Positions 55,739 through 64,000 of a stretch of 64,000 bases of DNA are shown here, piece by piece (the first letter of the stretch is position 1; the number at the start of each line of letters is the position of its first letter). Position numbers and translations under genes: made by a program. The stretch spans positions 31,669,523 through 31,733,522 of the forward strand of contig CM054061.1 in the NCBI GenBank assembly GCA_028641055.1. Reading direction: 5' to 3'. This DNA comes from Alopecurus myosuroides. Its lineage: Eukaryota; Streptophyta; Magnoliopsida; Poales; Poaceae. Below the pieces are notes generated by a model. The model saw only the letters and a list, made by a program, of their open reading frames with translations, was not told the DNA's origin and did no database searches.

Positions 55739-56722
55739 TCACGCAGGACGGCGGCGAGTAGTACGACGAGAGATACGGTGAGGAGGAATCCCACGGAAGT
55801 AGGTATGACGATGGTCCACGTAGAGCAGGACTGCTCTGAGAGCAACTCTCGGTGTGGTGAAGTAGAAAGCGTCGTCTCCCTGTGCTCCATAGCGGGGAAT
55901 CCCTGTGTAACCAGCTCCAAGGTCGAGAAGTGGGCCTCTGATCGGCTCGTAACCTCCAGCATCTGGCAGCGGTAACCCAGCTGTCTGAACGCAACGTGCA
56001 AAGCGCTCATCTCCAACAAAGTCTGTGGTGTACGTCGCCAGACGAGTGAGAGCCAGGTGGAGCTGCTCCCTGACTGAGGCTAACTCCTGAGAAAGTGTGG
56101 AAGCAACTGCGTCACTGTGCCTCACGAACTGGGCAGTGGTGTGCAGCCTGGAGCTATCAGACTCGTAGGTATCCAGGTTGCTGTGGAGAGTGAAGTGAAC
56201 TCCCGCCGACGTGATGTAACCACGGGGGATATGACGATAGATAGAATCGTCAAACCCCCAGTAGTCAGCACGGAGGACGGTGAGACTCACGTAAGCGGCC
56301 TGCTGCACGGCCCTATCCACTGTGGAACCTACTGCCTCGTAGCGGTGGACAACGCTCCTGCCATCATCCGACAGAATGTAGACGATAGCCCGGTAACAGG
56401 TCTGGTCAAACTCTCGCTGCTGCTCGTAGACCTGGTACTCTGGTGCCCAATGGAACCCCAGATAGGTAACCATGTCTCTCAGCATCTCCGGATAACCGGC
56501 GGTGCTCTCACAGCGAGTCATCCGAACCACCTGCGGGTAGAACCTGAGATCCATCTGCAGATGATTTGGGAGGTTTTGATTAGATTCCGGTAGATGAAAT
56601 GAAGTGGAAAACAACAGCAAGGTTTCAACGGACGAAAAGGTTCTTGAGAAGAACAGGATATCGAAGCAACATCGGGAAAACGAGACCAAAAGTCCTGAGG
56701 TACTAAGGGGAACCCAAAACAC
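55739..56722 (-). CDS. ORF0 of TE2: homologue of the TE1 ORF0, dsRNA-binding-domain-like core
   Basis: The longest form starts at 56722 (327 aa). ATG 56554 (residue 57; 271 aa) aligns with the TE1 start and follows CTGCAG. Residues 75-154 match the TE1 core: HWAPEYQVYEQQREFDQTCY against PWYPVYTVYEEYRDFHQTQY, then a DG turn, a Y.A.G turn and TVDRAVQQAAYVSLTVLR against TVEMAVQDAARHCLNELR. This gives the helix-three strands-helix layout of a dsRBD, again without the lysine cluster at the last helix. Downstream is a helix (TLSQELASVREQLHLALTRL), then a Gly/Pro-rich part, and a basic tail (RISRRTTRRRPA) absent from TE1. The frame is intact although gag-pol of the same element is broken. Function unknown. 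Confidence 0.75.
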   Translation of the reverse strand: MFWVPLSTSGLLVSFSRCCFDILFFSRTFSSVETLLLFSTSFHLPESNQNLPNHLQMDLRFYPQVVRMTRCESTAGYPEMLRDMVTYLGFHWAPEYQVYEQQREFDQTCYRAIVYILSDDGRSVVHRYEAVGSTVDRAVQQAAYVSLTVLRADYWGFDDSIYRHIPRGYITSAGVHFTLHSNLDTYESDSSRLHTTAQFVRHSDAVASTLSQELASVREQLHLALTRLATYTTDFVGDERFARCVQTAGLPLPDAGGYEPIRGPLLDLGAGYTGIPRYGAQGDDAFYFTTPRVALRAVLLYVDHRHTYFRGIPPHRISRRTTRRRPA

Positions 56723-56912
56723 GTGAAATCCTAACTTGAAAGTTTAGGTGAGACCAGAAAACAACGTTGCACTTCCTTACCAGAAAAGGGTGGGTGGGTG
56801 GGGAAAGAAGAAAAATGGCAGAATTCCTACTCTCATGCTTCATTTTTCCTATATAGCTACAAAATAGTTTCTAGACTCAACTGCGACCAGTAAAAGGGGA
56901 TCCTACAGGCAG

Positions 56913-56928
56913 ACAGGCTCTGATACCA
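56913..56928 (-). other. Primer binding site of TE2 (initiator tRNA-Met type)
   Basis: The minus strand reads TGGTATCAGAGCCTGT, two bases from the LTR border at 56931. Confidence 0.92.
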
Positions 56929-56930
56929 TT

Positions 56931-59900
56931 TGTCGCACCCGGACTTCTAGAGGATACTCACCGTACGAACTGAACAGTATTTTGGTTGGATTACGGGGCT
57001 TAACGGCTCCCGCGTCCCCTTACGGGTAGGCCAGCACTTATGTGCGACAACCAACCGTTACTGTTCATCGTCGATGTAAACTATCATGTAGAAATCAGGA
57101 TACTACCATTGACGTACTTCATACCATACACACATGGTACGTCAACGGTTTTGAACAAAAGGATAACACAACATGCCTCTAAGACACAAAAGATTGAAAT
57201 AAGGTTGCAAATGGCCTTCACTAAGGCAGAAATAGCAAATACAATCATCCAGAGGACACATGTCCCAACATAGCATTCATTACATCAGCGGAAGCAATCA
57301 AAGGTGTCTGGGTACAGACAAATCCAACAGGCTTAAGAAGCCGGAGAAAATAAAGAAGACGAAGCCCATCCACGTAGGTCCTGGATCCAGCCCTGGTCCA
57401 GCTAGCTACTCGTCTGCAGTCTCGTCAAACTCCACGAAGTAGCCATCCTGGTGGTCATCGTAGCCGTAGTCGTAGTCTGCGTAAACCACAACCCCAAAGG
57501 GGTCAGTACAACAACGTACTGGCAAGCAAGACTCACAGTTCACCAAAGTGTAGCCCGTCAACACCAAGCACAGATGCCTTGGGATCAACGGAAGAAAAGG
57601 GGTATGAAAGATGCTGCAACTGGCTGCACTAACCATCTACAGAACATACTACAACTTACGGTGTATCAGAAAGAGATAAGATAGCGTATCGTAACCAACT
57701 ATAGCTAACCACCAAACAAACCCATCCTGGATCTCGCCCCTTATCCAAAGAAGCAATCCGAGGATAACTCACACAGTTGGATTAATGATGGATCAAGTTG
57801 TTGTGTCAATAGGCCTATTACTAGTCAAGTTATCATTAGTTAGGTGTAAGTTGTTCTGAGTACTTGTTAGCCAGTACTTTCACCAAGTCAACCATAACCG
57901 CGGAAAACACGGCTTCTCGATAAGATTTATCCCTGCAGGGGTGCACCAATTTGGCCGTACACGTAAGAATAACCCGCCAGATGGGAAGGCCTTTCCCACC
58001 AAGCGGGGCACTCAACACAACTCAACTCTTCTTCGCATCAAGCCCAAAGCACCACGTGCTGTGCGTGCGCGGCTAATCGAGCCCCCCAAAGAAAAGGAGG
58101 GCCCTCATAGCACTGGAAGACCACGCCGCCCTAAATGCCGACTACAAAAGTTCCACCCTGGCCTCGGGTTTGTACCTGCATATGCGTGCATCAAATGGAA
58201 AGCCCGAACTAAGTGTGGTGATTTGGACGAGATGCGGATCGAGTCAAATTGAGGGGGGCGCCCATACACGCTTCCCACATGCGGATAGTGCGCTCATCAT
58301 GGATCAGTAGACAAGACCCTTTTCCTATTAGGGTCGACACTAGCAGGCCTCAAAACCACGCCGGGCCTCCTGCCGGTGCCTTATCAGCAAATTATTATTA
58401 CCTCAAATTAACAGGTGTTGTTTAACATCGAGCCCAGAATATAACAGAATATAATAACAGAAAGTAACTGATAGCAGACTCGAGCAAAACAACCCTAAGC
58501 ATGCTAGTAAGACACGGGCTCAAGCAACGGGGTTTTAGGACTGGGGGTGATGGCAATATCAGGGTTTAGGGTATCATGTGATAGGTTCGTAACAGAAACA
58601 ACTACCACTATGGCTAGCAGAAAAGAACAACGGAAAGTATCGGTAACCAATGTTGAAAGGAACACAATGGTTCATGTGAGTGATAACTTGCCTGCAAACC
58701 CAGTAGCCGGGTACTGAGCTAGATCCTCGGAAGGGGTGTCGTAAAGGTCGTCGGTATCAACGTCGTCGTCTATCCGAGAAGAAGCAAACAAACAAGGCAG
58801 AAATATAAACAATCATCATCATGGCATAGTGCACAATCAAATATGATGCATGACAAGTTAACAGATGCATCAAAATAAACTAATTGATATGATAACACAA
58901 TTTAAATGGACACATATGCAATTTTGAGTTGCATATGAAAAGCCCATGGATTTTGGTTAGATTATTTGTTTTCCAACTAATCAACAGGTGATAGTGGTTT
59001 AGTATGATGCATGCAAAAGGAAAACAGCAAAATAACAACATTAGAATCAAATTAAAATAGGGTGTAGCAATTTAGAATCTTATTATCAATTTTAGGGAAT
59101 TTTGGGTGCCTTAAAGGTGACACACAAGTAGTTGTTGTTTTCAACCATTTAAATTGTTCAAAACAAATAACAAAGTTGATATTTGAAAAGAACATCAAAT
59201 TTTAGTTGGATTACATGTTTCAAATTTTGAAATTGGAATTTGGATTATTTAATTATGAATTAAACAGTATTAAACAAGTTTTAAATGAATTTAAAACAAT
59301 TTTGAATTTAATTGAATTTTTATTTGTTCCAAAACATGAATTCAAACTCACATTTGAAAAGTTCACACTTTGATGGTTTGAAAACATATTTTGCATGTTC
59401 AAAAATATTTTATTTTGACCAAGTTATGATTTTATCAAATTTTAATTGAATTAAACAAGGATTAAAATATTTAGGCAATTTAAATTATTCAAACCAGAAA
59501 ACAAAAATTATATTTGAATAGGTTATTTAAAATGGTATGGAAAACATATTTTATTTGCATTTATTGGATTTATGAATAATTAGTTATGGAATTTATAATT
59601 TAGCATTTGAATTATTTAAATTTGAATTTTAAATACATTTGAAGTTTCCAAAACAGCACACAAATTGGATATTTGGAAAGTTTAGGAAATTTGGATCAGA
59701 AAACATATAAAGTTTGCATTTAATGGAAATACAGAATGAAAGTTATTAAATTTTAAAGTTTTGTTTCAATTCTGCTAATTAAAATGAATTTTGGAATTTC
59801 CAGGAATTTCGCAGAAACATTTTTGTTACCGCGCTGGCCTTTACACGCAGCCACTGCCACGTGGGCCAGTGGCCAGCGTGGCGCTGCGCAACGCTTGCAT

Positions 59901-61561
59901 GGCCGTGGGGGTCTATGACAGGTGGGCCTGCGCGCTTCGGTAGAAAAAGGAGCAAAAATGTGTGCGGCGCTGCGGGCTCGAACCCGAGACCTGCGCGAGT
60001 TTCAGAAGGAACGCAACCAGTTGCGCTGCGTGCAGTTGTTTGACAGTATAGGAAACGGATACAGGTTATCGTTCAACGAGTTTAACTGAATCTCTGACGA
60101 GCAAACGTTTGCTCGCCCGTCAGACAGAGGGGCTCGACGGCGTTGCGGTGATCGTGGACGTGCACGAGTGGATGCTGGGCTTTTGCAGATGCACTGATGC
60201 GTGGCGATGCACAGGAGGGAAAGATTGGAGGAGGACGGGGCTCACCACCGGAGTAATCGAAGCAGCGGCTCGGTGACGTTCTGCTGACGACGGTGGCCGC
60301 GGCGAAGTCGAAGACGACGGCGAGGAAGCAGCGGCGCTCCGGGCTCCCGCGGGTGTTCAACGAGTAGAGGACGACGCGACGATGCGATTCCAGGAAACGA
60401 ACGGTGACGAGGAGCCCTGCAACGGCTGTGAGAACGGCGGGTTCAGAGATGATGTCGTCACGGCGGCCGGAGAGGAAAAGGATCACGGCGGCGGAGCAGG
60501 GGCTTACCCGTGGAGATGTGGTGTCCAGCAGAGAGAGGAGAGAGTGGCGAAGCGATGGCAGGTGGTGGGTGGCTAAGTAGGTGCGGGAGGTGGCGGCGCC
60601 ATCGTCGGTTTCAGAGGGTGGCCGCCGGTGAGGTTGGAGCAGAGAGGGGATCTCGTCGGGGAGGAGGCGAACGACGGCGGCGGAGAGGGGAAAGGGAACC
60701 TAGGGGGTCTAGGGTTGATACGGGGTGCTCTAGGGTTCGTTTTATAGGCGTGGAGGCAGCGGTGCGGCCGCCGGAGTCGCGCGGGGGTGCGGTGGCGCCT
60801 CCGATGCGCTGCCGTACGGGGGCGAGATGAAAAGCACGCTTTTCAAAGCGGTAAGTGGCGTTTAGTTGGGCTGGGCTGGCGCGCGCGGTAGATAGATTGG
60901 GCTGGGTTAGGTTAGTTGACGCGCGCGCTGTAGGTTTTGTTTTATTTTTATTTTTCCTTTCTGTTTTTTTTTGTAGCTTTGCTTTTGAATAAAAACATAG
61001 GTTTTTGTTTATAGAAAAATTTGAGAAAATTAGGATAAATTTCTTAGTTGAAATGCAACCACTTGGTAGCTCTTGTTTTCAAAAACTTAATTGTTTGCTT
61101 GCTGTTTAGAAATTAAACCAAATTAATTGCAATTTCCAATATTAATTAATATAAGAAAAACAAGGCATTTTCAATAGGGTTTCCCCTAGGGTTTAGAATG
61201 TTTTAAGGAATTCCAATTAGTGGTGAACTTCATGGATTCAAAGGATTAATGATTTTGAAAAATGGTTTGAATTTGGAAATGATTTGAAATTAATTGATTA
61301 AAGTGATTGATTGAATTAAGCAACAATTTAATAGTTGATCCAATATGAAATAATTGGAAGCAATTGATGTTTTTGATTTGCAATTTTTTTATTTGAAAAA
61401 AAAAATTGTAACAGACAAGTGTGAAAACAGAAGTTGATTGAGTTTGACTTTTATTATGAAAACAATGCACACAGAAATAAAAATGAGGATGATGACATGA
61501 TGCATTGCTTAAATAAAACAAGAAGTAAAACAACTAGGGGTTTTCATACTTGGATGTTACA
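56931..61561 (-). repeat. 5' LTR of TE2
   Basis: Minus strand TGTAACATCCAAG at 61561 to CCGGGTGCGACA at 56931. Nearly identical to 46468-51101. The donor-like GGTGAGC (minus) is at 60240-60246. Confidence 0.93.
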
Positions 61562-62207
61562 AATGTGGACCACATGAAGCAAGCAACTAATGATGAAGAT
61601 GAAGAGGAGGATTCGACTATGATGAAGACGAGGAAGAGGAGAGCGAGGAGGTGAGGACTCCGGTTGATCCATGGGCTTAGTAGCATTGCTCTTTTCCCTT
61701 TTTTGCATCTTGATGCCAAAGGGGGAGAATTAGTTATATCAGGATATCACTGGGATTTGCAAGGATCGGGCACAAGCTTTTATTCTTTAATTATCTTCTT
61801 GAAGAGCTTATGCCCCTTTATTTTCATATTTTAAATATTTGGTTGGTTTCCTTATGGGAACTCATGATTATGTGTGTGCTAAGACATGCAATGCCTCGGT
61901 TATCTATGGTTGGTTTAAAGAATACATGTTTATCTACATATCTTGTTTCTAGTCGTTGCCATAATATGCATTATGTCTTTCATTGTGCAAGTACCTATTG
62001 ATAGAAATTTATTCTAAATTCTTGCACAAAATATTAGTTTCTAAAAGATAGGGGGAGTGTTGATTCTAAATGTAGCACCATTTATTCAGAACAAATTTTA
62101 AAATAGTGCTCACATCTAGGGGGCTCGTTTATATTATAATTACCATTATTGCATTTTTCAAATCATATAATTTTGAATGCAAATCCCTACGTTGTCATCA
62201 AACACCG
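61562..62207 (+). pseudogene. 3' tail of the SIRE/Maximus-like remnant
   Basis: It begins with the TSD AATGT, then a plus-strand piece VDHMKQATNDEDEEEDSTMM that continues the frame interrupted at 46462 and stops near 61650. The rest is non-coding and contains AAAGGGGGAGAA and GATAGGGGGAGTG, purine runs frequent near the 3' end of SIRE-type elements. Confidence 0.45.
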
Positions 62208-62220
62208 AAAAGGGGGAGAC
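62208..62220 (+). other. Polypurine tract of the SIRE-like remnant
   Basis: AAAAGGGGGAGAC directly before TGAAAGGATATTTC, the apparent LTR start. It is preceded by GTTGTCATCA, usual in this group. Confidence 0.55.
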
Positions 62221-62679
62221 TGAAAGGATATTTCTATCCCTATTATTTTTGTGTGTTTGTTAATAATATAAGTGAATTTAAAATGTATGCTAAGCATTTC
62301 AAGGTATATCAAAGATAATACAAGGATTAGCACATCATAGGAGAAAGCCACTCAAAAAGGATAAAAGATCGAATAATCGGTGCCCGTAGTTAAATATTCC
62401 TAGGGCCAGTAGTATTTTCGCTGGTTGCTCAATGGATAATATGGGGAGATCCACTAAATATTCAAATACACATACCAGCAACATTCTACAATCTTTTTGA
62501 AATCCCAAATAATATAGTATAGTGTCTATGGGAAATAGCCGAGAGACTCTGGGGTCCTAGGACCGGAGAGTCCGATGTGAAAACACCGGAGACTCGGGAC
62601 TCGGGTCACCCAGAAACTTTGATCTAACTTATTCCTTAACTTGGGGCATTTTTCCATGAAGTGGCGTGTCATGCAGAAG
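62221..62679 (+). mobile_element. Partial 3' LTR of the SIRE-like remnant
   Basis: It starts TGAAAGGATA after the polypurine tract. The stretch GGACCGGAGAGTCCGATGTG near 62563-62582 is a GAGTC-rich motif common in such LTRs. It is cut at 62679 by another LTR. No gene. Confidence 0.45.
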
Positions 62680-64000
62680 TGTAACACCTGGGGTGTTCCC
62701 CCTTAGTAGAATTGGTTGTTTTTCTTTTTTTTGCTTGCATCACATGCATCATATTGCATTGCACCATTGTTGCATCACAACTGAACAATTCAAAACAATT
62801 TAAACCTTCACACATGTCTAAAAATTTCAATTGAAAGTTGCAACTCAAATTGTTTTCAATAAGTTGAAGTTGAATTTATTTAAATTGCCTGCTAAATAAA
62901 ATTTTCCCTTTTGTTAAAAACCTAATGGTAAATTCAAATAACACATTCAAATCAAATCAATCCTACTTGGCAATATTTCAAATGGGAGTTTAAAAATTAA
63001 AATCTTGCAAACAAATTAAATTCAATAATGTTTGCATAATTGCTTGAACTTATTAAATAAAATTTGTTTATTTCCAAAATTCCAAACCAAACCCTATTTG
63101 AAAGTCACCTAACAATTTAATATCAAATTAATAATTCAAATTGTTGAAAATAATTTTAAACCACCTTGTTATTGCTGTTTTGCAAATAATAAACAATGTT
63201 CATCAAATAAAATAAAAAACCCCAAGCCATTCTTTCTCTCTTTCCTTTTCTTTTCTTACAAGCAAAAAAAAAGGAAAAAATAGAAAAAGGGAGAGGTGAG
63301 CTGAGGCAGGCCAGCCCCACACCCAGAGTTTTTCCCCAGCCCACCTTGTTTCCCTAAGCCCACTCCCCTCTTCTGGCCCGTACCCCTTCGTTGCTTGTCG
63401 TCCTCCTCCTCGAGTGTCGTCAGCAGTACGACTGCAGCACCACCACACGATCATCTCCCTCCCCCCTCTGATCGCTGCCGTACCGAGCTCGAGCTCCCCT
63501 TAAAACCTCCACCTCCCCCCTCCCTGGTAACCCTAGCCCTGCCTCCTCCCATACCGCCGCCGATCCCTTTCTTCCTCCCTGCTTCCCCCTGTTTTTTCTG
63601 AACCCCAAACCCTGCACCTCCACCGATTGCCGTCAGCAATCGCCGCCGCCCCGATCACCACGGCCCTCCTCGAGCTGCGCCAAGCCCGGGAATGGAACCG
63701 TGGTGGCTCCTTCCACTGCCTCGCATCCTCGTTGGGTACCGGGAGCCCCCAGGGACGCCGCGCCATCGAGCTCGCCGTCGGCCTCCCTCGCCCTCTGCTC
63801 CATCGACAGCAGCCGGTGAGCGTTCACCGTCCCCTTCCTCTTTCCTTCATGTATTTGCACGCCACACCCGTCCACGCACCACTGCACACTCACTGCTGCG
63901 CCCAACCGCACCCGGCGCGAGTCGAGCACCAGCAGCTCGAGCACGCCGGCGTTCGCTACTCGTTTCCCGTCGGTTTCAGAGAGCGGTGTCGAGTTTCAAT
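62680..64000 (+). mobile_element. Start of a third chromovirus-type LTR, running off the window
   Basis: TGTAACACCTGGGG opens the LTR, followed by AT-rich DNA and then a pyrimidine-rich to GC-rich block (63,380 on) with a donor-like CAGCCGGTGAGCG (GT at 63816). The layout matches the TE1 and TE2 LTRs. Short frames on both strands of the GC-rich part look compositional. The right end is not in the window, so element and orientation are inferred. Confidence 0.6.

Larger units (their letters stand above)
46468..61561 (-). mobile_element. TE2: complete Del/Tekay-type chromovirus, inverted relative to TE1 (15,094 bp)
   Basis: LTRs of 4,634 and 4,631 bp, a PBS, ORF0, gag-pol and a polypurine tract are present, with a perfect target duplication AATGT (46463-46467, 61562-61566). 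I counted about twenty single-base LTR differences, near 0.5 percent, or roughly 0.2 million years at 1.3e-8 per site per year. gag-pol has one frameshift and one in-frame stop, so it cannot make its own full enzyme set but keeps every cis-acting part. It interrupts a SIRE-like remnant. Confidence 0.93.

Noticed and set aside
46468..61561. The 4.6 kb repeat pair as a segmental duplication
   Set aside because: The copies are the two LTRs of TE2: they flank PBS and polypurine tract at the right distances and are bounded by AATGT duplications.
63395..63944. GC-rich frames at the right edge as host exons
   Set aside because: They fall in the part of an LTR that is GC-rich in TE1 and TE2 as well, on both strands, with no domain.

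Overview
This 64 kb window is repeat-rich grass DNA, most likely from a Triticeae-type genome (wheat, barley, rye or a close relative). The evidence is the stock of repeats: about 1.5-1.6 kb LTRs starting TGATACGTC and ending ACATCA, Athila-type gag, Del/Tekay-type chromoviruses with 3.5 and 4.6 kb LTRs starting TGTAACA, a GGGCATCTCC/TAA Harbinger-type element and a SIRE/Maximus-like tail. I found no host gene, rRNA, tRNA or CRISPR array. Essentially everything is transposable element, nested several layers deep. Family names come from recognition only and need a repeat-library search.

Layout. 1-5,784: minus-strand Ty3 element of the Tat/Ogre-like group (5' LTR, PBS, broken gag-protease, start of RT cut by the window edge) with a 1,029-bp tandem duplication. 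It sits in an Athila/Sabrina-like LTR fragment (5,785-6,865). 7,395-16,404: LTR and internal 3' end of a minus-strand Sabrina-like element, split by a complete 6.9 kb plus-strand relative (8,580-15,436, TSD ACGAT). 16,405-22,616: two Athila-type 5' halves joined head to head in opposite orientation. 22,617-25,446: exon-like fragments and CACTA-like subterminal DNA. 25,447-26,721 and 40,995 to about 45,541: remnants assigned to an old gypsy LTR. It is split by a PIF/Harbinger-type element (26,722-40,994, TSD TAA) that carries its own TATA-driven reading frame. That element is in turn split by TE1, a complete and apparently intact 12.9 kb chromovirus (26,846-39,738, TSD CCAAG). 45,592-62,679: SIRE-like remnant split by TE2, a complete 15.1 kb minus-strand chromovirus (46,468-61,561, TSD AATGT) with one frameshift and one stop in gag-pol. 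62,680-64,000: start of another chromovirus-type LTR.

The most interesting signal is shared by TE1 and TE2. Both carry an extra gene (called ORF0 here) between the PBS and gag, encoding related proteins whose core has the layout of a double-stranded-RNA-binding domain. In both elements the ORF0 ATG and the gag ATG lie directly behind a splice-acceptor-like CAG. Their LTRs also hold a GC-rich block ending in a donor-like GGTGAGC. Together these suggest a chromovirus lineage that makes two proteins by alternative splicing. This is an inference from sequence and has not been tested.
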